A stretch of DNA of 64,000 nucleotides, from positions 49,550 to 113,549 of the forward strand of contig NZ_VATK01000015.1 of assembly GCF_006546985.1 (NCBI RefSeq). The letters are read 5' to 3'. The notes under the pieces were generated by a model. The model did not search any database and had not been told where the DNA came from. It saw only the letters and a program-made list of their open reading frames with translations. This stretch comes from Bacillus sp. 03113 (GTDB taxonomy: Bacteria > Bacillota > Bacilli > Bacillales > Cytobacillaceae). Position numbers and translations under genes: made by a program. Below are positions 1 through 9,482 of the stretch, in pieces (positions within the stretch are counted from its first letter, which is position 1; the number at the start of each line of letters is the position of its first letter).

Positions 1-1
1 T

Positions 2-502
2 AACAAATTTAATCAGGACAGTGATATTAAAGACCGCCTTGTTACAGGTATTGCACATTTAGCCCCTGTAACGCAAATAAAGGTTTTCGCAAAAAAAGAT
101 CAGTATGATTTACAGGCAAAGGTATTTAAAGCGATGGCAACTGACAAGATCAGTGTGGATTTTATTAATATTTCACCGAATGGAGTTGTCTATACTGTTA
201 GTGAGGAAACAACAGATAAAGCAATTGGCATCCTAAAAAACATGGGACATGACCCTGTCGTTGAAAGAGAATGTGCCAAGGTCTCAGTAGTAGGAGCTGG
301 AATGGCTGGAGTACCTGGAGTTACCTCGAAAATTGTGACATCTCTTTCAGAAAACGGAATTCGAATATTACAATCAGCAGATAGCCATACAACTATCTGG
401 GTATTAGTTAAGCAGGATGATTTGCCTAAATCAGTAAACGTACTCCATGATGCATTTCAACTTGAAAAAGAAACAATTGAATATACTCGTAAAGATCTAT
501 AA
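2..502 (+). CDS. dapG: Aspartate kinase I, C-terminal part (5' end outside window)
   Basis: The frame is open from the first bases of the window, so this is the last 166 residues of a longer protein. What is visible is a pair of ACT-type regulatory segments, the second containing VSVVGAGMAGVPGVTSKI, typical of the lysine/diaminopimelate-sensitive aspartokinases that phosphorylate aspartate at the start of the lysine, threonine and methionine pathway. The catalytic domain lies upstream and is not seen. The gene stops 20 bases before dapA, which uses the pathway product, and the dapG-dapA-rnjB order is that of B. subtilis. An internal ATG at 134 is only a methionine inside the ACT region, not the start. 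Confidence 0.93.
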   Translation, partial: NKFNQDSDIKDRLVTGIAHLAPVTQIKVFAKKDQYDLQAKVFKAMATDKISVDFINISPNGVVYTVSEETTDKAIGILKNMGHDPVVERECAKVSVVGAGMAGVPGVTSKIVTSLSENGIRILQSADSHTTIWVLVKQDDLPKSVNVLHDAFQLEKETIEYTRKDL

Positions 503-522
503 GTTTATTAAGGAGTGAAAAA

Positions 523-1392
523 ATGGTTTTATTTGGTCGAGTCTCAACCGCCATGGTGACACCTTTTGACCATAAAGGTCATGTTGATTTTGCAAAAGCA
601 ACTCAGTTAATTAATCATTTACTTGCAAACGGAACAGATTCACTTGTTGTTGCAGGTACAACGGGAGAGTCGCCAACTCTTTCTAAGGAAGAAAAACTTG
701 CATTATTTCAGCATGTTGTAAAAACCGTGGACAAAAGAGTTCCTGTTATTGCTGGAACTGGTAGTAATAATACTTATGCTTCTATTGAATTAACAAAAAA
801 AGCTGAAAAAATCGGTGTAGATGCGGTAATGGTTGTGGCACCGTATTATAATAAACCTAATCAAGAAGGAATTTATCAGCATATTAAAGCAATTGCTGAA
901 AGTACCTCTCTACCTGTCATGATATACAACATTCCTGGCAGATCCGTTGTTAATATACTACCTGAAACGATTATTCGTTTATCTCAAATTCCAAATATAG
1001 TTGCAGTTAAAGAAGCTAGTGGCGATCTTAACTCCATGACTACCATTATCGCTGGAACGGATGATGAGTTTACACTATACAGTGGGGATGATAGTTTAAC
1101 ATTGCCAGTATTAGCAATTGGAGGTGCCGGTATCATTTCAGTGGCTTCACATGTTATTGGAAATGAAATGCAAGAAATGATCCGTTCTTATCTTAACGGT
1201 AATAGAGAAAAAGCAGCGTTGCTGCACCAACAATTACTCCCTCAAATGCAAGGATTATTTGCTGCTCCTAATCCTGTACCTGTAAAAACCGCTTTACAAT
1301 TAAAAGGTCTCGATGTTGGTTCTGTTCGTCTTCCATTAGTACCTTTAACTGAAGCGGAGAGAGTAACCTTATCAAAGCTCTTTAACATTTAA
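523..1392 (+). CDS. dapA: 4-hydroxy-tetrahydrodipicolinate synthase
   Basis: DapA condenses pyruvate with aspartate semialdehyde, the first committed step to diaminopimelate and lysine. The 289-residue length is normal for this TIM-barrel family. Visible signatures are GTTGESPTL near residue 45, the YNIPGRS tyrosine segment near 135, and the Schiff-base lysine in VAVKEASGD near 162. The ATG is preceded by AAGGAGTG. It lies 20 bases after the aspartokinase gene, so the two are probably co-transcribed; a hairpin terminator follows 80 bases after the stop. In spore formers the pathway also supplies dipicolinate. Nothing unusual is seen. Confidence 0.97.
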   Translation: MVLFGRVSTAMVTPFDHKGHVDFAKATQLINHLLANGTDSLVVAGTTGESPTLSKEEKLALFQHVVKTVDKRVPVIAGTGSNNTYASIELTKKAEKIGVDAVMVVAPYYNKPNQEGIYQHIKAIAESTSLPVMIYNIPGRSVVNILPETIIRLSQIPNIVAVKEASGDLNSMTTIIAGTDDEFTLYSGDDSLTLPVLAIGGAGIISVASHVIGNEMQEMIRSYLNGNREKAALLHQQLLPQMQGLFAAPNPVPVKTALQLKGLDVGSVRLPLVPLTEAERVTLSKLFNI

Positions 1393-1471
1393 TTTGTAAA
1401 GTGTAAGAAGCTTAAAAAGGCTACTGTCCTAACCTCAAAGAAAAAATATTTCTAATGCGATCATAAAAAAA

Positions 1472-1507
1472 CTAACCATCAATTTTAAAATGGTTGGTTT
1501 TTTTTGG
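1472..1507 (+). terminator. Rho-independent terminator after dapA
   Basis: Inverted repeat CTAACCAT / ATGGTTGG around an AT-rich loop, followed by a run of T. It separates dapG-dapA from rnjB. Confidence 0.8.
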
Positions 1508-1537
1508 TTGTACACATTTTCTGAGTTCAAGTATAAT
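1508..1537 (+). promoter_or_regulatory. Candidate sigma-A promoter for rnjB
   Basis: TTGTAC and TATAAT hexamers separated by 18 bases, starting at the end of the dapA terminator and about 50 bases before the rnjB start. Prediction from sequence only. Confidence 0.5.
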
Positions 1538-1586
1538 AATGATAACTGATCATTGGTCGGGTTAACACGCCTTAGGAGGAATTGAA

Positions 1587-3260
1587 TTGATAAAAAGAGA
1601 GAATGATAGCATCAAGCTGATAGCCCTAGGTGGAGTGGGGGAAATTGGCAAAAATATGTACCTAGTGGAGGTGGATGAGGACATATTTGTTATCGATGCA
1701 GGTTTGATGTTTCCGGAAAATGAGATGCTCGGCATTGATATTGTAATTCCTGATGTCACATATTTAATTCAAAATAAAGAGAGAGTTCAAGGGATATTTT
1801 TAACGCACGGGCATGAGGACCATATTGGTGCTTTATCTTATATCCTTCGTGATTTAGATGTACCGATATATGGCACTCGATTAACATTAGCTTTAGCAAA
1901 AGCAAAAATGAAAGAGTTAGATTTTAAAGGAAAAGCACAGTTTCATGAAATTACATCAAAATCTAAAATTGACTTTGATACGGCATATGTGACTTTTTTT
2001 AAAACGAATCATAGCATTCCGGATTCAGTTGGGATTTGTATTCATACTTCTGAAGGAGTTATTGTACATACAGGTGATTTTAAATTTGATCAAGCAGCTG
2101 GAAGTTTATACAAACCTGAAGTTGGAGAAATGGCCAGGATAGGAGAAGAAGGGGTACTTTGCTTATTATCTGATAGCACGGATGCCGAAAAACCAGGACA
2201 TTCTGTTTCAGACGCCATTGTCACAAAAGAATTAATTCATGCCTTTTACAGTGCCTCTGGGAGAATTATAGCCTCTTGCTTTGCTTCTGATCTAAATAGA
2301 ATCCAACATATTTTTGATGCGGCATTAGAATGTAAACGTAAGGTTGCGGTCGTTGGAAAAAGTTTGAAAAGAATTTTTGATATTGCACTTGAATTAAACT
2401 ATCTTCAAATTTCCGAGGATTTAATTGTTTCAATTGCAGAGTTAGATCAATATGCAGAACATGAACAGATTATTTTAACAACAGGCACTCAAGGAGAGCC
2501 AATTGAAGTATTACAGAAAATGGCAAAAAAAACACATAAACAAGTTAATATTAAACCTGGTGATACGGTCCTATTTGCTGGAGCACCTCTACGCGGAAGC
2601 GAGGTATTTATATATAAGACAATTGATATGTTATATCGTGCAGGAGCGACCGTACTGTCTGGCAAAAAAACCTTTAACACTTCTAACCACGGAAGTCAGG
2701 AAGAATTAAAATTTATGATCAATTTAATGAATCCTAAATTTTTCATCCCAGTCCATGGAGAGTATCGAATGCTAAAAGCTCATGCTAAAATTGCAAAGGA
2801 ATGTGGGATAAAGGATAACCAAATTTATATACCTGAAAAAGGTGAAGTAGTTGAAATTAAAAATGGCAAACTCCGTACTAGGAATTCCATATCTGCAGGA
2901 AATGTATTAATTGATGGAATTGGTGTTGGAGATGTAGGCAATATTGTATTAAGAGATCGAAAGCTTTTATCTCAGGATGGCATCCTAATTGTGGTTGTAA
3001 CTTTAAACAAGTTTGAGAAGAAAATTTCTTCTGGTCCAGAAATTATTTCTAGAGGCTTTGTGTATGTGAGGGAATCAGAAAAACTATTGGAGGAAGCAAC
3101 CAATAGAGTAAAAGAGATTGTCGAAAAAAGCATTGCTATGGATTCATTTGATTGGGCAGGAATTAAACAAGATATAAGAGATGTGTTAAATCAATTTTTA
3201 TTTGAAAAAACAAGACGTAGGCCAATGATTATGCCTATCATTATGGAAATAAAAAATTAA
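1587..3260 (+). CDS. rnjB: Ribonuclease J2 (metallo-beta-lactamase/beta-CASP RNase)
   Basis: RNase J enzymes are 5'-3' exo- and endoribonucleases; in Bacillus J2 works in a complex with J1. The 557-residue protein has the metallo-beta-lactamase motif HGHEDHIGAL near residue 75, further metal ligands in HTGDFKFD, a beta-CASP middle, and HGEYRML in the C-terminal part. It begins with TTG at 1587, correctly spaced from TAGGAGGA. Placement between dapA and tepA is what identifies it as J2 rather than J1. The zinc ligands of the first motif look complete, whereas I recall J2 proteins as often degenerate here; this is noted as a finding. Confidence 0.9.
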   Translation: MIKRENDSIKLIALGGVGEIGKNMYLVEVDEDIFVIDAGLMFPENEMLGIDIVIPDVTYLIQNKERVQGIFLTHGHEDHIGALSYILRDLDVPIYGTRLTLALAKAKMKELDFKGKAQFHEITSKSKIDFDTAYVTFFKTNHSIPDSVGICIHTSEGVIVHTGDFKFDQAAGSLYKPEVGEMARIGEEGVLCLLSDSTDAEKPGHSVSDAIVTKELIHAFYSASGRIIASCFASDLNRIQHIFDAALECKRKVAVVGKSLKRIFDIALELNYLQISEDLIVSIAELDQYAEHEQIILTTGTQGEPIEVLQKMAKKTHKQVNIKPGDTVLFAGAPLRGSEVFIYKTIDMLYRAGATVLSGKKTFNTSNHGSQEELKFMINLMNPKFFIPVHGEYRMLKAHAKIAKECGIKDNQIYIPEKGEVVEIKNGKLRTRNSISAGNVLIDGIGVGDVGNIVLRDRKLLSQDGILIVVVTLNKFEKKISSGPEIISRGFVYVRESEKLLEEATNRVKEIVEKSIAMDSFDWAGIKQDIRDVLNQFLFEKTRRRPMIMPIIMEIKN

Positions 3261-3269
3261 TCCTTATTA

Positions 3270-3482
3270 AGTTCTGTCGAAACCGATAAAGGCGCCTTCC
3301 GACGTACAGGATGTACGAGTGCCGATGAAGACATAAGGACGTGGCGTCCTTAATCGGCCGCATTTCTTGTCTAGCACAGCGCCTAGCCCTTGTGAAAAAT
3401 AGCCCATTGTCTCTAAGCAAAAAACACTTTTGAGCCAAGGGAACATTTTTCTTCAGGGCTGATCAAGTCGCTTCCGCTTTTC
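3270..3482. repeat. Mosaic hairpin repeat, copy 1 (full form)
   Basis: Intergenic repeat between rnjB and tepA. A first module has GTACAGGATGTAC and a nested palindrome, GCCGAT...ATCGGC enclosing AAGGAC GTGGC GTCCTT. A second module has AGCCCTTGTGAAAAAT pairing with ATTTTTCTTCAGGGCT, and the right edge is CGCTTCCGCTTTT. The same strings recur at about 9.3, 19.3, 22.8, 40.0 and 41.3 kb. It fills most of the rnjB-tepA gap and has no credible gene. Confidence 0.85.
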
Positions 3483-3544
3483 TGGATTGAAATATCCCTT
3501 CTCGTTCATACTAAGAAATATCATGCTTGAAGGGAGAAATTGAA

Positions 3545-4300
3545 ATGATGATAGAGAACAATGATTATGATTTTAATCAAGAAGGGGAACAAGAAAGACC
3601 AAAAGAAGAGAAACCATCAAATCTAGTGGAAAAAATACAGCAGTTAGGTCAAACGAATGTTCCTCAGCTTTCTCAAGATTCAAACATACATTGTTTAACA
3701 ATCGTTGGTCAAATAGAAGGACATTTACAATTGCCTCCACAAAATAAAACGACTAAATATGAACACCTTATCCCTCAGATTGTAGCAATTGAACAAAACC
3801 AAAAGATAGAAGGGCTTTTAGTCATATTAAATACGGTTGGTGGAGATGTAGAAGCGGGTTTAGCTATTTCAGAGATGTTAGCCTCCTTATCAAAGCCTAC
3901 CGTTTCAATTGTTTTAGGTGGTGGCCATTCCATTGGTGTACCTATTGCAGTCTCTACAAAATATTCATTTATTGCTGAAACAGCGACCATGACCATTCAT
4001 CCAATCAGATTGACAGGACTTGTTATTGGGGTTCCGCAAACTTTTGAATATTTAGATAAAATGCAAGATCGTGTCATTAAATTTGTAACGAAGCACTCTA
4101 ATATAACAGAAGAGCAGTTTAAAGATCTAATGTTTGCTAAAGGCAATTTAACAAGAGATATTGGAACGAATGTAGTCGGTTTGGATGCAGTAAAATATGG
4201 TTTAATTGATGAAGTAGGTGGAATTGGCCAAGCGATGAAAAAGCTAAATGAGCTAATTGAATGGTCAAAAAAGGGGCAGAATGAGGGGATGGTCCAATGA
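3545..4300 (+). CDS. tepA: ClpP-like protease, translocation-enhancing protein TepA
   Basis: ClpP-class serine peptidase of the TepA (YmfB) type; in B. subtilis it is linked to protein export and spore germination or outgrowth. The 251-residue protein has a charged N-terminal extension of about 50 residues and then a crotonase/ClpP fold: [15 protein letters not shown], the nucleophile segment [11 protein letters not shown] and the histidine segment [10 protein letters not shown]. The start ATG 3545 is 8 bases after AGGGAG; an in-frame codon at 3527 lacks a ribosome site. The 3' end overlaps ylzJ by four bases, so the two are translationally coupled and lie directly upstream of spoIIIE. Confidence 0.88.
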   Translation: MMIENNDYDFNQEGEQERPKEEKPSNLVEKIQQLGQTNVPQLSQDSNIHCLTIVGQIEGHLQLPPQNKTTKYEHLIPQIVAIEQNQKIEGLLVILNTVGGDVEAGLAISEMLASLSKPTVSIVLGGGHSIGVPIAVSTKYSFIAETATMTIHPIRLTGLVIGVPQTFEYLDKMQDRVIKFVTKHSNITEEQFKDLMFAKGNLTRDIGTNVVGLDAVKYGLIDEVGGIGQAMKKLNELIEWSKKGQNEGMVQ

Positions 4301-4521
4301 TTTTATATACGGTTATTCCTCAAGAGCTTTTATTTCCACTAGACGAAAGTGAGTATCAAAAGCAGCTCTATGTTTCTTATCAAGGAATCCCGTTATTAGT
4401 GGAAAAGACACATGAGGATGAATATAAAATTATTCGTTTAGTCAGCAGCAATCCGAGTCATTATTTAATATCGAGGATTGAACCAGGAATGACTATTCCC
4501 ATGTCTGAAATCATTAAGTAG
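4297..4521 (+). CDS. ylzJ: YlzJ-like protein
   Basis: A 74-residue soluble protein starting at an ATGA overlap with the end of tepA. The B. subtilis chromosome has ylzJ in exactly this position between tepA and spoIIIE, and the sequence ([14 protein letters not shown] start) fits that small family. Function is unknown; no catalytic motif or membrane segment is visible. Overlap with tepA suggests matched expression. Confidence 0.8.
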   Translation: MILYTVIPQELLFPLDESEYQKQLYVSYQGIPLLVEKTHEDEYKIIRLVSSNPSHYLISRIEPGMTIPMSEIIK

Positions 4522-4563
4522 TAAAGAGTCCCTTCGTTATAAAGCCAAAATCCATACTATATG

Positions 4564-4612
4564 CTATAATGATCCTAATGAGAAAGAGGGTGACCCATGG
4601 GGACACCCTCTC
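4564..4612 (+). promoter_or_regulatory. TATAAT box followed by strong hairpin upstream of spoIIIE
   Basis: A TATAAT at 4564-4569 is followed at 4584-4611 by a perfect stem GAGGGTG / CACCCTC with an 11-base loop and no long T run. The hairpin may end the tepA-ylzJ transcript or form the 5' leader of spoIIIE, whose ATG is at 4695. The sequence does not decide between these. Confidence 0.5.
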
Positions 4613-4694
4613 TTCATTCATCACCCCATATACTGCAGCAAATCATCCATTAATTGGACTCATCCTATTCAATACGAAAAAATAAGGTGATTAT

Positions 4695-7025
4695 ATGGTG
4701 AAAAGAAAAAGAAGAAAAACAAGGAAGAAAGAACAAATCAAACGTATCATTCAATATGAATTAACAGCCATGTTATTATTAGCCCTTGCTGCTATTTCAT
4801 TAGCGAAGCTCGGAGCAGTTGGTAAAGCAACCGTATTATTTTTCCGATTTTTTATGGGTGAATGGTATGTTATTAGTTTGCTTAGCTTAATTGTTTACAG
4901 CGGATATTTAATGTGGAAGCGAGAATTGCCCAACCTTTTACATGTTAAATTAATAGGGCTTTATTTAATCATAAGCTCCTTACTATTACTAAGCCATGTA
5001 ACCTTATTTAATTTACTATTAACTGAAGGGAATTTTGCCAATCCAAGTGTCATAAAAAACACTTGGGAATTATTTTGGTTAGAAGTAAAAGGAAGTACAA
5101 GCACGTCTGATCTTGGCGGGGGGATGATTGGTGCCGTCTTATTTGCTTTATTTTATTATTTGTTTGATGCCTCTGGAACTAAAATAATTGCGGTTGTATT
5201 AATTTTAATGGGTTTTATTCTTCTTACAGGGCGAACTTTCGGTGAGTTTGTAGGGAATATTATCCTGTCTATTTGGGATTTTATGAAAAAGCAATGGTTA
5301 GGTTTTATCGAAGACGTAAAAGATTGGAAAGAAGAACATAAAGAGAAAAGAGCTGAATCAAAATTACGGAAACAAGCAGAAAAAGAGAATAAACAATCGC
5401 AAGAACCTGAAAATCAGCCTCAAATTACTCACAATCAGGAAACGAATGTAGAAACAAAACGAACTGAACCAATCATTTCAAGCTTTGTAGATAAAGCTTA
5501 TCCAGATGAACAACCCCAAAAAAGGGGGCAGCAACAGACAGCACAAACTGAAGAGGAGGATACTGCTCCTGCTATATCCTTTACCGAAGTAGAAAATACG
5601 GCATATGATTTACCTCCAATCCACTTGCTTAATCAACCTCGGCAAACCGATCAGAGTGGAGAGTATCAGCTGATCCATGCAAATGCTGCTAAGTTAGAAA
5701 AAACCTTCCAAAGCTTTGGGGTCAAAGCGAAAGTAACACAAGTGCATCTCGGACCTGCAGTAACAAAATACGAGGTGCATCCTGATGCAGGAGTAAAGGT
5801 AAGTAAAATTGTAAGTCTTAGTGATGATCTAGCTTTAGCATTAGCAGCAAAGGATATTCGAATAGAAGCGCCTATTCCAGGGAAATCAGCCATAGGAATT
5901 GAAGTTCCAAACTCAGAAGTAGCGATGGTCTCATTAAGAGAAGTCCTAGAATCTAATCGAAATGATAAACCAGAGTCAAAGCTTATGATCGGACTGGGCA
6001 GAGACATCACTGGAGAAGCAGTGCTTGCTGAATTAAATAAAATGCCTCATTTATTAGTTGCAGGAGCAACTGGAAGTGGAAAAAGTGTGTGCATTAATGG
6101 AATTATTATTAGCATATTAATGAGAGCCAAGCCTCATGAAATAAAATTAATGATGATTGACCCGAAAATGGTAGAATTAAATGTATATAATGGAATCCCG
6201 CATTTATTAGCGCCTGTTGTAACAGATGCGAAAAAAGCTTCGCAGGCACTAAAAAAAGTAGTAAATGAAATGGAAAGAAGATATGAGTTGTTTTCCCATA
6301 CAGGAACAAGAAATATTGAAGGCTATAATGAGTATGTAAAAAAACATAATGCTGCTGAAGGGGATAAGCAGCCATTATTGCCTTATATCGTCGTCATAGT
6401 AGACGAGCTAGCCGATTTAATGATGGTGGCATCTTCAGATGTAGAGGATGCAATTACGCGGTTAGCCCAAATGGCTCGAGCTGCTGGTATACATTTAATT
6501 ATCGCAACTCAAAGACCATCAGTTGATGTCATAACTGGAGTGATAAAAGCAAATATTCCATCTAGAATTGCCTTTGCCGTTTCATCCCAAATTGATTCAA
6601 GAACAATACTTGATACAGGTGGGGCAGAAAAGCTGCTTGGTCGAGGAGATATGCTATTTATGCCAATTGGTGCTTCGAAACCAATTAGAGTGCAAGGCGC
6701 TTTCTTATCGGATGAAGAAGTCGAAGAAATTGTTGATTTTGTTATTTCTCAACAAAAAGCACAATATCAAGAAGAAATGATTCCAGAGGATGTTCCAGAA
6801 GCAACTGGAGAAGTAGATGATGAATTATACAATGATGCAGTTGATTTAATTGTCGAAATGCAAACTGCCTCCGTTTCGATGCTTCAACGAAGATTTAGGA
6901 TTGGATATACTAGAGCGGCAAGATTGATCGATGAAATGGAGGCAAGAGGTGTTGTCGGCCCTTATGAAGGGAGCAAACCTAGATCCGTATTGATCACGAA
7001 ATCGTCAGAAGAAGCTAGTTCCTAG
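4695..7025 (+). CDS. spoIIIE: DNA translocase SpoIIIE
   Basis: FtsK/SpoIIIE motor that pumps the chromosome through the asymmetric sporulation septum. The 776-residue protein is built as expected: basic N-terminus, about four membrane helices (residues 20-170), a hydrophilic linker rich in Gln and Glu (about 205-320), then the RecA-like motor with Walker A GATGSGKS near 456 and Walker [13 protein letters not shown] near 565. A C-terminal winged-helix gamma domain (about 710-776, [19 protein letters not shown]) would read orientation sequences in DNA. ATG 4695 follows AAGGTGA. Location after tepA-ylzJ matches B. subtilis. Confidence 0.96.
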   Translation: MVKRKRRKTRKKEQIKRIIQYELTAMLLLALAAISLAKLGAVGKATVLFFRFFMGEWYVISLLSLIVYSGYLMWKRELPNLLHVKLIGLYLIISSLLLLSHVTLFNLLLTEGNFANPSVIKNTWELFWLEVKGSTSTSDLGGGMIGAVLFALFYYLFDASGTKIIAVVLILMGFILLTGRTFGEFVGNIILSIWDFMKKQWLGFIEDVKDWKEEHKEKRAESKLRKQAEKENKQSQEPENQPQITHNQETNVETKRTEPIISSFVDKAYPDEQPQKRGQQQTAQTEEEDTAPAISFTEVENTAYDLPPIHLLNQPRQTDQSGEYQLIHANAAKLEKTFQSFGVKAKVTQVHLGPAVTKYEVHPDAGVKVSKIVSLSDDLALALAAKDIRIEAPIPGKSAIGIEVPNSEVAMVSLREVLESNRNDKPESKLMIGLGRDITGEAVLAELNKMPHLLVAGATGSGKSVCINGIIISILMRAKPHEIKLMMIDPKMVELNVYNGIPHLLAPVVTDAKKASQALKKVVNEMERRYELFSHTGTRNIEGYNEYVKKHNAAEGDKQPLLPYIVVIVDELADLMMVASSDVEDAITRLAQMARAAGIHLIIATQRPSVDVITGVIKANIPSRIAFAVSSQIDSRTILDTGGAEKLLGRGDMLFMPIGASKPIRVQGAFLSDEEVEEIVDFVISQQKAQYQEEMIPEDVPEATGEVDDELYNDAVDLIVEMQTASVSMLQRRFRIGYTRAARLIDEMEARGVVGPYEGSKPRSVLITKSSEEASS

Positions 7026-7187
7026 CTCAGAAGTATGCTTACCTATTGTGACATACTAAATGGTTGGATAGTCTAAAAAACTACAAAAAGAATTTGAAAA
7101 TTTACTAAAATCGACAAATATTTGAAATTTCTATTTATTTATTCCTAGAAAAGTGTTATAGTATTTTCGATTAGTAGGAATGATTAT

Positions 7188-7205
7188 ACATCAGAAGTCT
7201 GATGT
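7188..7205. promoter_or_regulatory. Perfect palindrome, likely GntR (YmfC) operator
   Basis: ACATCAGAAGTCTGATGT: 8-base perfect arms with a 2-base centre, 29 bases before the ymfC start. GntR/HutC regulators bind such short palindromes and often repress themselves. Assignment to YmfC is inference from position. Confidence 0.6.
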
Positions 7206-7234
7206 CTTGAGAAAATCGTTTGGGGGATACCTGC

Positions 7235-7960
7235 ATGTCTATTAAGTCTGATAGTCGACACTTGTATTTACAAGTAATCGATCATTTGAAGCAAGATATA
7301 AAAGAAGGCGTTTATCAAGAACGTGAAAAACTGCCATCTGAATTTGATCTTGCAAAAAAGCTCGGTGTTAGTAGAGCAACACTTCGAGAAGCGTTAAGAA
7401 TCTTAGAAGAAGAAAATATTATCACACGCCGACACGGAGTCGGTACATTTGTCAATGTAAAACCTCTGTTTACTTCAGGAATTGAACAATTAAATAGTGT
7501 GACAAAAATGATTGAACAAGCAGGAATGAAGCCAAGTACGATTTTTTTAAGTTCAGTTTCTTTAGAACCAACCAATGAAGACGTTCGTCGATTTTCATGT
7601 TCCTATGATGAGAAGATCACGATGATTGAAAGAGTTCGAACTGCAAATGGCGAGCCGGTTGTTTACTGCGAGGATAAAGTCCTTGAGAAATTCCTTCCCG
7701 ATACATTGTCACACGATCAAGAATCCATCTTCAATATGCTGGAAGTAGAATCTCAAAGAAAAATTACATACGCCGTTGCTGAAATTGAACCCATTAGCTA
7801 CCATGAAAAAATTTCTCCTATATTGGAATGTGATCCAGAAACAGCTTTGCTCGTATTAAAGCAAATGCATTTTGATGAAACGGACATGCCTATTCTTTAT
7901 TCGGTTAATTACTTCAGAGCAGATAAATTCAGTTTCCACGTCTTGAGAAAAAGAATTTAG
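7235..7960 (+). CDS. ymfC: GntR/HutC-family transcriptional regulator
   Basis: A 241-residue repressor-type protein: N-terminal GntR winged helix ([34 protein letters not shown], residues 10-65) and C-terminal UTRA effector-binding domain, the HutC subfamily. The same length and position, directly after spoIIIE, define B. subtilis YmfC. Start ATG 7235 was chosen because it follows a GGGGG site and matches the usual short N-terminus; the in-frame codon at 7220 overlaps that site. A perfect palindrome precedes it. Its stop is 87 bases before the nucleoside transporter gene nupN, so it may control that importer; this link is inference. Confidence 0.88.
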   Translation: MSIKSDSRHLYLQVIDHLKQDIKEGVYQEREKLPSEFDLAKKLGVSRATLREALRILEEENIITRRHGVGTFVNVKPLFTSGIEQLNSVTKMIEQAGMKPSTIFLSSVSLEPTNEDVRRFSCSYDEKITMIERVRTANGEPVVYCEDKVLEKFLPDTLSHDQESIFNMLEVESQRKITYAVAEIEPISYHEKISPILECDPETALLVLKQMHFDETDMPILYSVNYFRADKFSFHVLRKRI

Positions 7961-8047
7961 TCCCTATTAGGTTACTTTCAGTGAAAGGAAGCTCTATGCT
8001 ACATCTCTACTAATTTATTAAAATAATTATATTTTGGGGGAATTGAC

Positions 8048-9148
8048 TTGAAAAAAAGAAATTTTAGTCTTATTCTTACGCTAATTATTGCTTTAGGTGC
8101 AATTTTAAGTGCATGTGGCAAGAGCAATGACAATGGAGCTTCAAGTGATGAAAGTAAAAAGAATTCCTTCTCAGTTGCGATGGTAACTGATGTTGGTGGG
8201 GTTGATGATAAGTCATTTAATCAATCAGCTTGGGAAGGACTTCAAGAATTCGGAAAAGATAATGGACTTAAAAAAGGAAAAGGTGGATATAATTACCTTC
8301 AATCAAAATCAGATGCTGACTATGCTACAAACTTAAATAATCTTGTTCGTAATGATTTTAATTTGGTGTTTGGTATCGGATTTTTAATGCAAAAGGATAT
8401 TGAAGAAATTGCAAAGCAACAAAAAGATGCTCATTTTGCAATTATTGATGCCGTAGTGGAGCAACCGAATGTTGCAAGTGTTGTCTTTAAGGAGCAAGAA
8501 GGAGCATTCCTTGCTGGAGTTGCAGCAGGATTAGCAACAAAAACTAATACGATCGGATTTATCGGCGGGATGGAAATTCCTGTTATAGAGCATTTTGAAT
8601 CAGGCTTCTTAGCGGGCGTGCAAGCTGTTAACCCTAGTGCGAAAGTAGATGTACAATATGCGGGTGCATTTGATAAAGCTGAAACAGGTCAAACGATTGC
8701 TTCAAAAATGTATGCATCGGGTGCTGATGTTGTTTTCCACGCTGCAGGTGCAACAGGTAATGGATTATTTAAAGAAGCACGTGACCTTAAAAAGAAAGAT
8801 CCTTCTAAAGTGATTTGGGCAATTGGAGTTGACTCTGACCAGTCTGCAGAAGGTGTTGTCGATATTAATGGTAAGGAACAGAATGTAATTTTAACCTCTG
8901 CTTTAAAAGGTGTAAAAACAGCTGTAATCGACCTTTCAACTAAGGCGAAGGACGGTAAATTTCCAGGTGGAGATGTGATTAGCTACGGCTTAGCAGAGGA
9001 TGCAGTTGGACTTGCACCAATTAATGCTGAAGTATCAAATAAAGCAGATATTGAATCTGCAGTTAGTGAATGGAAAGAAAAAATCAAAAGTGGCAGTCTT
9101 AAGGTTCCAGCTACTAAAAAGGAATTAGCTACTTTTAAAGCAGAATAA
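8048..9148 (+). CDS. nupN: BMP-family nucleoside-binding lipoprotein
   Basis: Substrate-binding lipoprotein of the BMP/PnrA family, which capture purine nucleosides for an ABC importer. The 366-residue protein has a lipoprotein signal (KKRN, hydrophobic core, lipobox LSAC with Cys near residue 23), a polar linker, then the type I periplasmic-binding fold beginning [22 protein letters not shown] 8048 lies 7 bases after GGGGG. The following ATPase and two permeases complete an importer like B. subtilis NupNOPQ. A perfect hairpin terminator after the stop may keep lipoprotein level above that of the transport subunits. The exact substrate cannot be read from the sequence. Confidence 0.85.
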   Translation: MKKRNFSLILTLIIALGAILSACGKSNDNGASSDESKKNSFSVAMVTDVGGVDDKSFNQSAWEGLQEFGKDNGLKKGKGGYNYLQSKSDADYATNLNNLVRNDFNLVFGIGFLMQKDIEEIAKQQKDAHFAIIDAVVEQPNVASVVFKEQEGAFLAGVAAGLATKTNTIGFIGGMEIPVIEHFESGFLAGVQAVNPSAKVDVQYAGAFDKAETGQTIASKMYASGADVVFHAAGATGNGLFKEARDLKKKDPSKVIWAIGVDSDQSAEGVVDINGKEQNVILTSALKGVKTAVIDLSTKAKDGKFPGGDVISYGLAEDAVGLAPINAEVSNKADIESAVSEWKEKIKSGSLKVPATKKELATFKAE

Positions 9149-9162
9149 ATCTTCAATTTTAC

Positions 9163-9204
9163 AAGGAATAAGCGGGTACATTCTATCCTCTTATTCCTTT
9201 TTTA
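9163..9204 (+). terminator. Terminator/attenuator between nupN and nupO
   Basis: Perfect 10-base stem AAGGAATAAG / CTTATTCCTT followed by a T run. It sits inside a transporter operon, where partial termination commonly raises binding-protein expression over the membrane subunits. Confidence 0.85.
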
Positions 9205-9246
9205 AAAGATAAAAGTATAGCTATTAGAAGGTATACTAGTTTCTTG

Positions 9247-9362
9247 ATCTAACGCCTTCACCTAGTGAAAAAATAACCCTTTGCCTCTTAAAGCATTAAG
9301 CGCTTTTCGAATCAAAAGAACATTTTTCTTCTGGGCTGAACAAGCGCTTCTGCTTTTCTTTA
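9247..9362. repeat. Mosaic hairpin repeat, copy 2 (second module only)
   Basis: Carries the AGTGAAAAAATAACCC...AACATTTTTCTTCTGGGCTGA module and the edge CGCTTCTGCTTTT seen in copy 1, but lacks the GTACAGGATGTAC module. It occupies the long nupN-nupO gap (9149-9482), which otherwise holds only the terminator. Confidence 0.8.
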
Positions 9363-9482
9363 GCATTTGTATACATAATGATTCAAAAAGATTTTTAGCT
9401 GTTTAATAACATACAAGTCTATGCAATGTTAAAAAAAGAATAGTAAGCAGCTTTTGTCTTTTTTGAAAAGGAGAGTGTAAAG

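Noticed and set aside
3241..3438. 65-codon minus-strand frame between rnjB and tepA
   Set aside because: Covers the repeat copy; a similar frame arises in the 19.2-kb copy simply because the repeat is shared.
5666..6010. 114-codon minus-strand frame inside spoIIIE
   Set aside because: Antisense shadow of a well-conserved gene; no ribosome site.
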